Source: Methanothermobacter sp. CaT2 (GTDB taxonomy: Archaea; Methanobacteriota; Methanobacteria; Methanobacteriales; Methanothermobacteraceae). Taken from it: DNA of 64,000 nt. Below, in pieces: positions 19,520-31,168 of the stretch. The first letter of the stretch is position 1. Each line of letters opens with the position of its first letter. Both the position numbers and the translations under genes were made by a program. Location of the stretch: the NCBI RefSeq assembly GCF_000828575.1, contig NZ_AP011952.1, positions 1,207,001-1,271,000 on the forward strand, read 5' to 3'. The notes beneath the pieces were generated by a model, which had not been told where the DNA came from, searched no databases, and was given only the letters and a program-made list of their open reading frames with translations.

Positions 19520-19891
19520 ATGATGAAGAGAGAGGTCATTAATAAGACGCGGGGCACCAGTCTGGGTGCCGTCAGATTTGCCAGGACATTCATGTCACGC
19601 TTCAGGGGCCTGATGCTACGCAGGGACGTTGAAACCGGACTTGTGCTGGAGATACCCCTGGGGAGGGGGAGGTATGGCTCAGGGATACACATGTTCTTCA
19701 TGCTTGTCCCGCTGGACGTTTTATTTGTTGATGGAGATATGCGGGTCGTTGACAGTGTAACCCTAAGGCCATGGCAGATCTACAACCCCAGGAAACCTGC
19801 AAGGTATGTTATAGAACTCAGGGAGGGAAAGATCAGGGATTCAGGGACCCGGGTTGGGGATACAATCGAATTCAGGGCCCTAGAGTCCTGA
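19520..19891 (+). CDS. DUF192 family protein
   Basis: 123 residues. The core [48 protein letters not shown] is a full DUF192 domain, a small beta-barrel of unknown function often found secreted or cytosolic in archaea and bacteria. There is no signal peptide here. The start is ATG 19520 or 19523 (GGAG upstream). Single gene, divergent from metK and convergent with the HEAT-repeat gene. Confidence 0.85.
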   Translation: MMKREVINKTRGTSLGAVRFARTFMSRFRGLMLRRDVETGLVLEIPLGRGRYGSGIHMFFMLVPLDVLFVDGDMRVVDSVTLRPWQIYNPRKPARYVIELREGKIRDSGTRVGDTIEFRALES

Positions 19892-19959
19892 TATTGGTTT
19901 CAGTAGGTGATCTGCCAGATGATCATACCGGATAGCAACAGCCAGAGCAGAACTCAGAA

Positions 19960-20349
19960 CTAAGCTGCACGTTTTCTTATCTCAGAAATGGCGACCTCAG
20001 CCACCCTCCTCACCATCGGGCTCTCATCATCAAGGAGCTCCTCAAGGTCCGGGATTGAATCCTCATCACCCAGTATCCCGAGGGCCAGTGCACACGCATA
20101 TCTGACTCCAGGTTTATCATCCGAGAGGTGCTCCCTGAGTGGTTCAACCGCCATCCTATCATCAAAGGTTGCAAGGGCGAGCGCTGCAGCCTCCCTCACA
20201 TGGTAGTCCTCATCATCAAGGGCTTCAATGAGTGGGCCCACTGCACGTGGGTCAGCCACCTCTGCAAGTAGTTCCACGGCATCCTCACGCACGACCCAGT
20301 CCGGGTTCTGGAGTTCCTCCAGAAGAAAATCTATTCGTTTACCCTCCAT
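19960..20349 (-). CDS. HEAT-repeat protein (PBS lyase type)
   Basis: 129 residues made almost only of ~31-residue helical repeats: [74 protein letters not shown] and a last [15 protein letters not shown] (each seen in parts). About four HEAT repeats form a short solenoid, likely a protein-binding scaffold. Partner unknown. ATG 20349 (GGGGTG upstream) or GTG 20358. The protein is acidic and cytosolic. Confidence 0.85.
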   Translation of the reverse strand: MEGKRIDFLLEELQNPDWVVREDAVELLAEVADPRAVGPLIEALDDEDYHVREAAALALATFDDRMAVEPLREHLSDDKPGVRYACALALGILGDEDSIPDLEELLDDESPMVRRVAEVAISEIRKRAA

Positions 20350-20484
20350 AAAAAACACCCCTGCGGTTTATATGGTCCTGAAAAAAATTAAGTTTTTTGG
20401 TTTTTTTATTGTCTATTATTAAGACTGATCAGGGGTGCCTTTTGGTGTTTGAATAGCTGCCGGATGGTTTTTGTATTATCCTGC

Positions 20485-21195
20485 TTAGATATGACTGTGC
20501 GCCATGTTCTCCAGAATCTCGCAGGGTTTTGCGAAAACCCTTATTCCATCCATTGCAGCGAGTCTTGCTGTGTTCCTTATATCCACTTCCCTCATGTGTA
20601 TGGTTATGATCCGGCCCCCTGAGACCGCGCCGTGGGGACAGGCTGTTCTGCAGGCGCCGCAGCCCCTGCAGCTGAGTAGTCTTATCTCAACACCCGGAAC
20701 TATGGCGTCCTCAGGGCATGCTGCAGCTGCAAGACATGGTTCACATCCTCTGCAGAGTTCAAGTTCAAGTTTTGATGGCAGAACCGTCTCAACGTCGCCC
20801 TCCTCAAGGTCAACGGGTACACAGTAAACCGGCACCCCACCCTTGCCTGCCTGGGCAACTGCATTGGTGACAAGGGTGTCTGCTATGCCGTGGACGACCT
20901 TGGCCACGGTGTTGGAGGTTACAGGTGAGACCACCAGGAGATCGTATCTTCCCATGGAAAGCCTCCCTGTTATGGGGAAACTGTAGCCCTCCTCGCCCTC
21001 GCTTATGAGTTCCCGGTAGTAACCCCCTGAAAGTCTTTTAACCCTTTCAAGGAGGCCGTACATCCTCAGGACCTCCTCCGCTGCGCCTGAGAGCAGAATG
21101 GTCACCTCGTGTCCTCCTTCAACCATGGCCTCAAGGGCCTCGACGCTTTCAAGGAGGAGGTGGCCTGCACCTGTGAATGCCCAGGCAATCCTCAT
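20485..21195 (-). CDS. Archaeoflavoprotein / dihydromethanopterin reductase (acceptor)-like, MJ0208 type
   Basis: 236 residues. The N-terminal flavoprotein domain (FMN, Rossmann-like, [36 protein letters not shown] in parts) is followed by a C-terminal ferredoxin domain with [14 protein letters not shown] and [12 protein letters not shown], two 4Fe-4S clusters. The MJ0208-type archaeoflavoprotein family includes DmrX, which reduces dihydromethanopterin to the tetrahydro form, the methanogen C1 carrier. The start follows the glyA stop directly, which fits: SHMT uses tetrahydromethanopterin in methanogens. Confidence 0.8.
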   Translation of the reverse strand: MRIAWAFTGAGHLLLESVEALEAMVEGGHEVTILLSGAAEEVLRMYGLLERVKRLSGGYYRELISEGEEGYSFPITGRLSMGRYDLLVVSPVTSNTVAKVVHGIADTLVTNAVAQAGKGGVPVYCVPVDLEEGDVETVLPSKLELELCRGCEPCLAAAACPEDAIVPGVEIRLLSCRGCGACRTACPHGAVSGGRIITIHMREVDIRNTARLAAMDGIRVFAKPCEILENMAHSHI

Positions 21196-22467
21196 CTACT
21201 GGATCTCCATGTACTTGTAGGCCTCCGAGTCCTCAAAGGCGTAGTGGACCCGGGTATATGATGACATGAACTCTGCAACCTCGTCCCTGACATCCTGTCC
21301 GTCCATAACAACTCTCTTGATGTACTCTGCAACCTCTGACATCTCTGACTCCTTCATTCCCCTCCTTGTTATCTCCTGTGTACCTATGCGTATCCCTGAT
21401 GGGTCATCTGACCTGTTCACATCATCCCATGGCAGGAGGTTCTTGTTGAGTATTATGTTGTTGGCCTCGAGCCTCTTTGAGATCTCTGCTGCCCTTCCAA
21501 TATCAGAGACGTCCATCACCACCTGGTGGGACTCTGTGAAGTCAAGGTGCTCACATAACACGTTGAATCCGAGTTCATGGAGGTTTTCAGCGAGTTTCCT
21601 GGCATTATTGATTGTCTGGGCTGCATATTCAGCTCCAAATTCCAGCATCTCTGCCGTTGCTATCCCAAGGCCGGCCACATGGTGGAGGTGGTGGTTGCTC
21701 ACAAGTCCAGGGAACACCGCCTCATCTATGTCAGCTGCAAGTTCCTCCCTGCAGAGGATTATACCGCCCTGTGGGCCCGGGAAGGTCTTGTGGGTGCTTC
21801 CAACAAGCATGTCGGCGCCCTCACGTAGTGGGTCCTGGAAGTAGCCCCCTGCAATGAGGCCCAGGACGTGGGCACCATCGTACATTATCCTTGCCCCCAC
21901 CTCCTCGGCGGCCTCCAGAGCCTCCTCCACAGGGTGAGGGAAGAGGAAGAGGCTTCCGCCGAAGAGTATTATCCTTGGTTTAACCTCCAGTATCTTCTTC
22001 TTCATTGCATCGGCGTCTATGTTCATGTTCTCAAAGTCAAAGGGGTGTGTGTATATCTGGAAACCCCTTACACCGGCTGCGCTGACCCTGGCATGGGATA
22101 TGTGTCCTCCGTAGGGGACCTCCATGGCCATTATGGGGTCGCCCACCTCTGCTGTGGCGAAGAAACAGGCGAGGTTTGCCACGACACCTGATGTTGGCTG
22201 GACGTTCGCATGTTCCGCCCTGAAGAGCCTCTTTGAAAGTTCAATTGTTAACTCTTCAATCTCGTCGATGTACCTGCATCCCTCGTAGAGTCTTTCACCG
22301 GGGAGGCCCTCTGCATATCGGTGGGATAGATCCGAGAGGAGTGCCTCCTTCACCCGTGAACTCGTTATGTTTTCACTTGCTATGAGGTTAATGCTTGACT
22401 CCATCCAGCTGTTATGGTCCTTCATAAGCTGTCTGATCTTCTCGGTATAATCCTGATTGCTGACCAT
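21196..22467 (-). CDS. glyA: Serine hydroxymethyltransferase
   Basis: About 423 residues, PLP-dependent. It converts serine and tetrahydromethanopterin (archaeal C1 carrier) to glycine and methylene-H4MPT. The PLP lysine is in [15 protein letters not shown]; other blocks are [33 protein letters not shown] (in parts) and [14 protein letters not shown] 22467 ([11 protein letters not shown]) follows GGAGATGATTTTC. Immediately followed by the DmrX-like gene. Confidence 0.95.
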   Translation of the reverse strand: MVSNQDYTEKIRQLMKDHNSWMESSINLIASENITSSRVKEALLSDLSHRYAEGLPGERLYEGCRYIDEIEELTIELSKRLFRAEHANVQPTSGVVANLACFFATAEVGDPIMAMEVPYGGHISHARVSAAGVRGFQIYTHPFDFENMNIDADAMKKKILEVKPRIILFGGSLFLFPHPVEEALEAAEEVGARIMYDGAHVLGLIAGGYFQDPLREGADMLVGSTHKTFPGPQGGIILCREELAADIDEAVFPGLVSNHHLHHVAGLGIATAEMLEFGAEYAAQTINNARKLAENLHELGFNVLCEHLDFTESHQVVMDVSDIGRAAEISKRLEANNIILNKNLLPWDDVNRSDDPSGIRIGTQEITRRGMKESEMSEVAEYIKRVVMDGQDVRDEVAEFMSSYTRVHYAFEDSEAYKYMEIQ

Positions 22468-22651
22468 GAAAATCATCTCCAATAGGAAAATAGTTGCAAT
22501 GACAATATAAAATTGGTGTTAAGTTCCATTACCAGTTGCGATGTCAACATAAAAAACGCGTGTTGAGTTAGCTGGTGGGATTGAAAATCCGATTGCTCGG
22601 AGTATTATGTAAGTTAGAAAAAGAATAAAGGATTTGATGGGGTTAACCCAT

Positions 22652-24631
<1,980 letters not shown>

Positions 24632-24812
24632 TAGATCACCTTGCATAGGGGTATCTAGCAATGATAGTCAGTTGATGTAAGGTATACCACAGTGCTAAAT
24701 AAATATTTCTATCAAAAACTTTAAGTAAGGTTTATATACTATTACACGTTCCTCAGTTTTTTCCGGGCATATTAAATAAATGTTTATTTTGTGTGTACTT
24801 TGCTGTGACTTT

Positions 24813-25712
24813 TTAGAGCACAACTGACCAGAGGGGTAACGACACGAGACTTAGGATTGTACTCATGAATATGCATGATGATACCAGGTCCACGTCCAGG
24901 TCGTTCTCAATTGCAAGTACCGCTGCAAGCATTGCAGAGGGCATTGAAGCCTCGAGTACCGTGACAGAGAAGTTAAGTCCCCTGAATGCAAGGACATAGG
25001 AGATCCCGGCTGCCATGAGTGGAGATATGAGGAGCCTCAGACCGCTGACAAGGGTCGCATCGGCCACCGAATGCCTTAAAAATCTGAAGTTGAGTGTAAG
25101 GCCCAGGGATATCATTATGAGTGGAACCGCCGCCCCTGAGAGGTATCCAAGGATGTTACCGGCAATGCCCGTGGGAAGTCCCCAGAGGTTGAAGGTGACC
25201 CCCAGCAGGAAGGCCCAGAGAGGAGGGAAGAAGACGGCCCTCTTCATGATTCTGGAACCCTCACCTCCAGAGAGGTGTGATAGAAGAAGTCCGAGGGACG
25301 TGAACATCAGTGTGGTGCCGGTGTCATAGAATATAGCCCTCACAAGCCCCTCTGAGCCGAATATCCCTGCTGTGACAGGGTAACCCAGAAAACCGGAGTT
25401 CATCATCGCTGCAGCTACAGTTAAACCCCATGTTTTACCTGAATCCAGTCCTCTTCTCCTTGCCCAGAGATATGCAATCGTTCCAGAGAGTGTGCCCGTA
25501 ATCATGCAGATAACCGGTATGAGTACAAGGCCTGAGATCCCTGATAGGTCTGCCCGGTAGAGGGACGTGAATATGAGGGAGGGTATGGCCACATTGATGA
25601 CAACCCGGTTGAGGGTGGCTGCATCCTCCTCCCCGAGAACCCCGAGGAGCTTGAGGATGTAACCAATGAGGACAAGAACCAGCACCGACAGTACAGTCTC
25701 AGTGGAATCCAT
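24813..25712 (-). CDS. AEC (auxin efflux carrier) family transporter
   Basis: About 299 residues with ten predicted membrane helices. The fold signature of the AEC family is visible: an N-terminal repeat with LNRVVINVAIPSLIFTSL, a middle MMNSGFLGYPVTAGIFGSEGL and a C-terminal LEASMPSAMLAAVLAIENDLD. Family members carry small organic anions such as malate or malonate. The start ATG 25712 lies 22 bases past the radA stop, so it may be read with rpa-radA, without obvious functional link. Confidence 0.85.
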   Translation of the reverse strand: MDSTETVLSVLVLVLIGYILKLLGVLGEEDAATLNRVVINVAIPSLIFTSLYRADLSGISGLVLIPVICMITGTLSGTIAYLWARRRGLDSGKTWGLTVAAAMMNSGFLGYPVTAGIFGSEGLVRAIFYDTGTTLMFTSLGLLLSHLSGGEGSRIMKRAVFFPPLWAFLLGVTFNLWGLPTGIAGNILGYLSGAAVPLIMISLGLTLNFRFLRHSVADATLVSGLRLLISPLMAAGISYVLAFRGLNFSVTVLEASMPSAMLAAVLAIENDLDVDLVSSCIFMSTILSLVSLPLWSVVL

Positions 25713-25733
25713 AAAAATCAAAAAATAACTGGT

Positions 25734-26669
25734 TTAATCAACGATACCAGCGGTTGTTATCTTGAAGACACACTCACCCTCGGGCAGGTGGGGACTGTCA
25801 ACCAGCCTGGCTATCCTCTTACCTGCAAGCCCCTTCTTGAGCCAGATACGGTAAGTTGCGGCGTGACCAAGCACGTGTCCACCTATGGCCTTGGTGGGGC
25901 TTCCGAAGAACGCGTCCGGTCTGGCCTGGACCTGGTTTGTGACAAATACCGCGGCGTTGTAGGTGTTTGCTATGTTCTGAAGGGTGTGAAGGTGCTGGTT
26001 GAGTTTCTGCTGCCTTGTTGCGAGGGCCTCCCTACCCACATACTCTGCCCTGAAGTGGGCGGTGAGGGAGTCCACAATCACAAGGCGTATGTTCTTACCC
26101 TCCTGGATGAGCTCATTGACCTTCTCTGCCATGAGGATCTGGTGGCTGGAATTGAAGGCCCTTGCAATGTGTATCTTATTCAGAACCTCCTCAAGGTCAA
26201 GTTCAAAGGCATTTGCTATCTGCTCAATCCTCTCCGGACGGAATGTGTTCTCTGTGTCTATGAAAACAGCCTCAGCATCCAGTCCTCCCCTCTCCTCTGG
26301 CAGCTGAACCGTGACTGCAAGTTCATGGGACAGCTGACTCTTACCTGACCCGAATTCTCCGAAAACCTCGGTTATTGCCTGTGTCTCGATTCCGCCGCCT
26401 ATCAGTTCATCGAGGGCCTTGCTCCCCGTTGTGATCCTCCCAACATCCTTCCGTCTCTCCATGACATCGAAGGCTGTTTCAAAATCTATCTTCTCAGCCC
26501 TTCTGGCGGCCTCTATCACCTTTTCGGCCACGCCCTCACCAATCTCTGCCTTCACAGAGAGTTCCTTGGCTGTGGCTGTTGCAAGACGCATCATGTCACC
26601 GAAACCTGCGTCCCTTAATTTCTGTGCTGTTTTAGCCCCTACATTTGGTAGATCTTCCAGTTCAACCAT
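25734..26669 (-). CDS. radA: DNA recombinase RadA
   Basis: 311 residues, the archaeal Rad51/RecA recombinase. N-terminal helix-hairpin-helix ([18 protein letters not shown]), polymerisation region, then Walker [10 protein letters not shown], Walker [13 protein letters not shown], and the DNA-binding loops around [12 protein letters not shown]. Forms filaments on single-stranded DNA for strand exchange. No intein. ATG 26669 follows GGGAGATTAAA. It lies directly downstream of rpa on the same strand, a functionally sensible pair. Confidence 0.97.
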   Translation of the reverse strand: MVELEDLPNVGAKTAQKLRDAGFGDMMRLATATAKELSVKAEIGEGVAEKVIEAARRAEKIDFETAFDVMERRKDVGRITTGSKALDELIGGGIETQAITEVFGEFGSGKSQLSHELAVTVQLPEERGGLDAEAVFIDTENTFRPERIEQIANAFELDLEEVLNKIHIARAFNSSHQILMAEKVNELIQEGKNIRLVIVDSLTAHFRAEYVGREALATRQQKLNQHLHTLQNIANTYNAAVFVTNQVQARPDAFFGSPTKAIGGHVLGHAATYRIWLKKGLAGKRIARLVDSPHLPEGECVFKITTAGIVD

Positions 26670-26721
26670 TTTAATCTCCCTTAAATCTTTAAATATTCAT
26701 TAAGCATGGATCGTCGGTAAA

Positions 26722-29100
26722 TTAAAGTTCCTTCTTTACGACCTTTCTGGGTATGAACCTTAGCTCCTCGCTGTAAACATCCATATCTGCATTGCCAATA
26801 ACCCTCACGGTTACTCCATTCAGATCCTCCACACGTTCTTCAAGTGCAGATTCATCTGCAGACTGGTTGATAATGTTCACAACCTCATCTGTTGTCATTT
26901 CAAGGATACTCTCAGCCTCCCTTCCAAAGAAGGTTATCATGACCTCACCTGTGTCGTCCATGATCCTCCCGGGGATCATGAGGAGGTAGCGTGGTTCATC
27001 CACCAGTTCCCCGCAGAAGTTGCATATGTTCTCGTCACTGAGATCAAGCCTCTCCTTGCAGGATGGGCACTTTATGGAGAGAATCCGTCTTCCTGACATC
27101 TCGGTCAGCTCACCCTCTATGAGGACGTTCCTTGAATCCTCATCCAGATCCGCAATATCACGGTGGGGATAGAGCATCTCCTGGAGTTCATCGAAGGATG
27201 GGAGAGCCTCAAGGTCCCTCTCGCTGGCCGGTTCAATCCTTGAACTGTTTCCTATGCTGAGTTCAAGTCTTCCACCACCCATATCATCCCTGAAAACCAC
27301 CCTGGGATTTTCTATCTTGACGGGGTCCCCTATGCTCAGGGGTTTCTCAGCAGCATCGTCCCAGAGGCTGGCCCTTATTGATCCCGTGTCATCAGCGAAT
27401 TCAGCTGTCCTCACAAGTCCGGGGGTGCCGTCACCCCTCTGGAACTCCCTGGGTTCAAAGAGGTCAACGACCCTTGCAATTATCCTTATGTTCCTGTCGT
27501 CCTCCTCGAGGTCGGCTATTTTCTTTGTCTGGTAGAGCATCTCCTCAAGTTCCTCAAAGGATGGAAGGTCCTCCATGTCCTCTGGCAGGGGTTTCACTAT
27601 CCTTGTTGTTCGTCCGGCGCTGAGTTCCACGCTGTAGAGTCCAAGCCTTATGCGTGCGTTTTCTATTCTGACTGCGTCGCCGATATTCATTGGTCTCTCG
27701 GCCTTTTCATCCCAGAGACTGACCCTTATCTTGCCTGTCTCATCGGCAAGTTCCATTGACCTCACGATTCCGGTCCCGTCTTCCCTCTCAAATTCGCGGG
27801 GGTCACTGAGGCTGAAGATCCTTCCAACGACATCGACATCCTCTCCCTCATCCTCCATTTCAAGTATCTCAGATATCTTCATTGGCCTCATCTGTTCCCT
27901 GTACTCCTCAAGGACCTTCAGCAGTGCACCGTCGGATTCAGGGTTGAGGGTGATGCGGGTGTTGAAGTTCGTGTTTATCCTGTAGGACTGGTTGAAGTCA
28001 TCGAACTCGACATTGGCCCCTGATATCCTGATGATATCCCCCTTGTTGATTTTGATGCGTGTATCCTCATCCCAGAGGGTTACCCTTGCAGATCCCGTGT
28101 CATCGGCTATCTCAATGGACTTCACAGAACCTGTTGTGCCGTCGTTTCTCTCAAATTCTACCGGGTCATTGACCTTTGTCACAAGGCCCATCACAGTGAC
28201 GTTTCTCATCTCATGGAGGTCCCCTATCTTCACGAGCTCCTCCCTGAATTCAGGTACATCGTATTCACCCGGCACCACCCTTGTGAGGCTGGTGTGGGTG
28301 AGGGTAACCTTATCGTCCCTTCTCCTGGTCTGGGCCCAGAGTATCTTCACTGCATCACCCTCCTTCAGTCCCAGTTCCTCAACTAGGTTTACGTCATTGT
28401 TCCAGAGGGTGTAGGTCGTTGAACCCGTTGCATCCATGATGTCCAGGGAGATGAACCTTCCCTCCCTTCCGTCCCTCTCAAAGGTCCTTACACGGGATAC
28501 TCCTGTGATCCTCGCTATGACACTGACCTCATCATCCTCCACCAGATCTCCTATCGGGGTTATCTCCTCACGGTACTCAGGGAAGTCAGGGTAGTCCTCG
28601 GGGTCAAGGACCTCCACGGTGGATCTTGGCATGAGGTGGGCCTCCTTCCTGCCACCGAATCCTCCCCTTATGTTAACATCCTTTATCCTTATCACATCGC
28701 CCTCCCTGAATTTCTTGAGGAGCTTGATGTTCTCTGTCCAGAACACTGCCCTGAGTTCACCTGTATCATCTGCGATTATCACGTTGGCGAGTTTCCCCTC
28801 CCTTCCCTTCCTGGTGGTGAAGGTCCTGGGGCTTGATATCTTCATGACCCTCCCTGTCACAGGGGTTTCGGCTCCCTCCTCAAGCTTGGATATTGTGTCC
28901 ATCCTGTGTTCGGGTTTCTCGGATAGCATGGTGTTTTTTTCCTTCAGGATATCATCAACGACTGTCGATGCAATGGTAAGGTCGTCCATGAATCCTATGT
29001 CCCCTAATTCCTCTTTCTTTTTTTCTATGAGTTCCTCAAATTCCTCAGGGGAGATCCTGTCCTTAATTCTTTCATATTCCCTCTTCAATTCTTCCTTCAT
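26722..29100 (-). CDS. rpa: Single-chain replication protein A with five OB folds and a zinc finger
   Basis: 792 residues. Five repeated OB-fold cores end in related strands: DDTGELRAVFW, DATGSTTYTLW, DDTGSARVTLW, DETGKIRVSLW and DDTGSIRASLW. They are followed by a zinc finger (CPSCKERLDLSDENICNFCG) and a further OB-like C-terminus with DDTGEVMITFF. The protein coats single-stranded DNA in replication and repair. Other archaea split this over two or three proteins; the fused form is known from Methanothermobacter. ATG 29100 follows GAGGGACCCAA. Upstream partner of radA. Confidence 0.95.
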   Translation of the reverse strand: MKEELKREYERIKDRISPEEFEELIEKKKEELGDIGFMDDLTIASTVVDDILKEKNTMLSEKPEHRMDTISKLEEGAETPVTGRVMKISSPRTFTTRKGREGKLANVIIADDTGELRAVFWTENIKLLKKFREGDVIRIKDVNIRGGFGGRKEAHLMPRSTVEVLDPEDYPDFPEYREEITPIGDLVEDDEVSVIARITGVSRVRTFERDGREGRFISLDIMDATGSTTYTLWNNDVNLVEELGLKEGDAVKILWAQTRRRDDKVTLTHTSLTRVVPGEYDVPEFREELVKIGDLHEMRNVTVMGLVTKVNDPVEFERNDGTTGSVKSIEIADDTGSARVTLWDEDTRIKINKGDIIRISGANVEFDDFNQSYRINTNFNTRITLNPESDGALLKVLEEYREQMRPMKISEILEMEDEGEDVDVVGRIFSLSDPREFEREDGTGIVRSMELADETGKIRVSLWDEKAERPMNIGDAVRIENARIRLGLYSVELSAGRTTRIVKPLPEDMEDLPSFEELEEMLYQTKKIADLEEDDRNIRIIARVVDLFEPREFQRGDGTPGLVRTAEFADDTGSIRASLWDDAAEKPLSIGDPVKIENPRVVFRDDMGGGRLELSIGNSSRIEPASERDLEALPSFDELQEMLYPHRDIADLDEDSRNVLIEGELTEMSGRRILSIKCPSCKERLDLSDENICNFCGELVDEPRYLLMIPGRIMDDTGEVMITFFGREAESILEMTTDEVVNIINQSADESALEERVEDLNGVTVRVIGNADMDVYSEELRFIPRKVVKKEL

Positions 29101-29261
29101 TTGGGTCCCTCACTTGATTAATAATATCACGCCCCGTCTATAAAAGACTTGGTGAGCTCCTGGAAACTAATAAGTTATTACTATATATTTAAATCTTATT
29201 ATCAAAGTATTTATAGGGCCGGGTGAAAATATAGATGTAAAATTCAGACGAGGTTTTCAGT

Positions 29262-29369
29262 ATGAAGGCGAAAGACAGTTATCCAGTGAACATATGGGGA
29301 CATCAGAAGGTTAAAGAGGCTCTAATTTTCACAGACTGCCCCATGGACCACTTGCTGGAACCTTTATGA
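29262..29369 (+). CDS. Possible 35-residue leader ORF before leuC
   Basis: This sits in the 303-base gap 29101-29403. ATG 29262 follows a weak GAGG and the frame (MKAKDSYPVNIWG...) ends at TGA 29369, 34 bases before leuC. The last third is leucine-rich with four different Leu codons (CTA, TTG, CTG, TTA: ...MDHLLEPL). That recalls a leader peptide, but attenuation of this kind is not established in archaea, and the frame could be chance or a gene remnant. The rest of the gap holds an AT-rich promoter region (about 29170-29215) and the leuC ribosome binding site AAAGGAGGATAG. Confidence 0.25.
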   Translation: MKAKDSYPVNIWGHQKVKEALIFTDCPMDHLLEPL

Positions 29370-29403
29370 ACCCTTCAATTATTCTGCTAAAGGAGGATAG
29401 AAG

Positions 29404-30663
29404 ATGTCTATGACTGTTTCTGAGAAGATACTTGCCAGGGCTTCAGGTAAGGATAGGGTGGAAGCCGGTGAAATAGTTATGGCGGATATAGATGTTGCGA
29501 TGACCCATGACCTCACAGGTCCCCTGTCGGTTGAGTCCTTCAGGGCCATAGGTGAGGATAGGGTCTGGGACCCTGAAAAAATCGTTGTGATATTCGATCA
29601 CCAGGTCCCTGCAGACTCCATTGAAGCCGCCCAGAACCACATGATAATGAGGGACTTCGTAGAGGAGCAGGGAATACGGAACTTCTATGATGTCCGTGAA
29701 GGCGTCTGCCACCAGGTGCTCCCTGAGAAGGGCCATGTTGTGCCCGGTGAGGTCGTGGTGGGTACAGACTCCCACACCTGCACCCATGGGGCCCTCGGAG
29801 CCTTCGCAACAGGTATAGGTTCAACAGATATGGCCATGGTATTTGCAACGGGAAAACTTTGGTTCAGGGTCCCTGAAACCCTGAGATTTGATGTGAGGGG
29901 AAAACTCAGGGAGCACGTCTATGCAAAGGACGTCATACTGAACATAATAGGGAGGGTTGGTGCCGATGGCGCAACCTACATGGCCTGTGAATTTGCAGGT
30001 GAAACCGTTGCAGAAATGAGTGTATTCGACCGTATGGTCCTCTCAAATATGGCAATAGAGATGGGTGGTAAGACAGGAATCGTGGAACCTGACGAAAAAA
30101 CCCTGAACTATGTCAGGAGGAGGTCAGGTAAACCCTGGAGGGTCTTCAAAACCGACCCTGACGCTCCATCCCTCAGTGTCATGGAGGTCGACGTGAGTGA
30201 CCTTGAACCCCAGGTCGCCTGTCCACACAATGTGGACAATGTGAAACCCGTCACCGAGGTGGAGGGGACAGAGATAGACCAGGTCTTCCTTGGTTCATGC
30301 ACAAATGGAAGGCTCAGTGACCTCAGGGACGCTGCCGCCATACTGAAGAACCGGAAGGTCTCAGACAGTGTCAGGATGCTCGTCATACCTGCCTCCAGGG
30401 AGGTCTACCGCAGGGCCCTTGACGAGGGCCTGATTGAGATATTCGTGGATGCAGGAGCCCTGGTATGCAACCCCTGCTGCGGCCCCTGCCTCGGAGGACA
30501 CGTTGGACTGGTCGGACCAGGGGAGGTGAGCCTCTCAACCTCAAACAGGAACTTCAGGGGGAGGCAGGGAAGCCCCGAAGCAGAGGTCTACCTCTCCTCA
30601 GCAGCCGTGGCAGCAGCATCTGCAGTGAAGGGCAGCATAACCCACCCTGGGAGTCTGAAGTAG
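29404..30663 (+). CDS. leuC: 3-Isopropylmalate dehydratase large subunit (LeuC type)
   Basis: 419 residues, aconitase superfamily. The 4Fe-4S ligands are in [13 protein letters not shown] and [15 protein letters not shown]; the N-terminal block [10 protein letters not shown] and [20 protein letters not shown] (in parts) are typical. With LeuD it isomerises 2- to 3-isopropylmalate in leucine synthesis. Methanogens have a second, homoaconitase pair for coenzyme B. The neighbouring small subunit argues that this is the leucine pair. ATG 29404 has an excellent AAAGGAGG signal. First gene of leuC-leuD-leuB. Confidence 0.9.
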   Translation: MSMTVSEKILARASGKDRVEAGEIVMADIDVAMTHDLTGPLSVESFRAIGEDRVWDPEKIVVIFDHQVPADSIEAAQNHMIMRDFVEEQGIRNFYDVREGVCHQVLPEKGHVVPGEVVVGTDSHTCTHGALGAFATGIGSTDMAMVFATGKLWFRVPETLRFDVRGKLREHVYAKDVILNIIGRVGADGATYMACEFAGETVAEMSVFDRMVLSNMAIEMGGKTGIVEPDEKTLNYVRRRSGKPWRVFKTDPDAPSLSVMEVDVSDLEPQVACPHNVDNVKPVTEVEGTEIDQVFLGSCTNGRLSDLRDAAAILKNRKVSDSVRMLVIPASREVYRRALDEGLIEIFVDAGALVCNPCCGPCLGGHVGLVGPGEVSLSTSNRNFRGRQGSPEAEVYLSSAAVAAASAVKGSITHPGSLK

Positions 30664-30674
30664 AGGTGATGGTA

Positions 30675-31163
30675 ATGAAAGGAAAGGTTTGGAAGTTCCC
30701 GGACGACGTGGACACTGACATAATCATACCCGGAAGGTACCTTGTAATGAGGGACCCTGAGAAGCTGAGGGAACACGTGATGGAGGGTCTGGACCCTGAA
30801 TTCCCGTCAAAGGTGAAACCCGGTGACTTCATCGTCGCCGGAAAAAACTTCGGGTGCGGTTCATCCAGGGAGCACGCCCCCCTGGCCCTGAAGGGTGCCG
30901 GGATAGCCGCGGTAATCGCAGAGTCCTTTGCAAGGATATTCTACAGGAACGCCATAAACGTTGGAATACCCCTCCTTGAGGCCCCGGGGATAACAGAGAA
31001 ACTCAATGAGGGTGATGAGATAGAGGTGGACCTCGATAGGGGTGTTATAATAAGGGGGGATGATGAATTCCCCTTCAAGAAACTACCGGACTTCATGGTT
31101 GAGATACTCGAGAAGGGTGGCCTTATACCCTACCTCAAGAAAAAGGGAGACTTTAAAGGGTGA
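30675..31163 (+). CDS. leuD: 3-Isopropylmalate dehydratase small subunit (LeuD type)
   Basis: About 162 residues, the swivel domain of the archaeal isopropylmalate isomerase/homoaconitase family: [15 protein letters not shown] at the N-terminus, [21 protein letters not shown] in the core (in parts). The substrate loop reads Y-L-V-M at residues 22-25. From memory, M. jannaschii isopropylmalate isomerase has YLVY and its homoaconitase YLRT, so the loop favours isopropylmalate. ATG 30675 follows GAGGTGATGGTA. Tight spacing to leuB. Confidence 0.9.
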   Translation: MKGKVWKFPDDVDTDIIIPGRYLVMRDPEKLREHVMEGLDPEFPSKVKPGDFIVAGKNFGCGSSREHAPLALKGAGIAAVIAESFARIFYRNAINVGIPLLEAPGITEKLNEGDEIEVDLDRGVIIRGDDEFPFKKLPDFMVEILEKGGLIPYLKKKGDFKG

Positions 31164-31168
31164 AATCA

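Noticed and set aside
21266-21844. 192-residue plus-strand ORF opposite glyA
   Set aside because: Shadow of the glyA reading frame with no recognisable domain.
25788-26348. 186-residue plus-strand ORF opposite radA
   Set aside because: Antisense to a highly conserved gene; translation has no family resemblance.
28619-29143. 174-residue plus-strand ORF opposite rpa
   Set aside because: Shadow frame, Ser/Phe-rich, no start signal.
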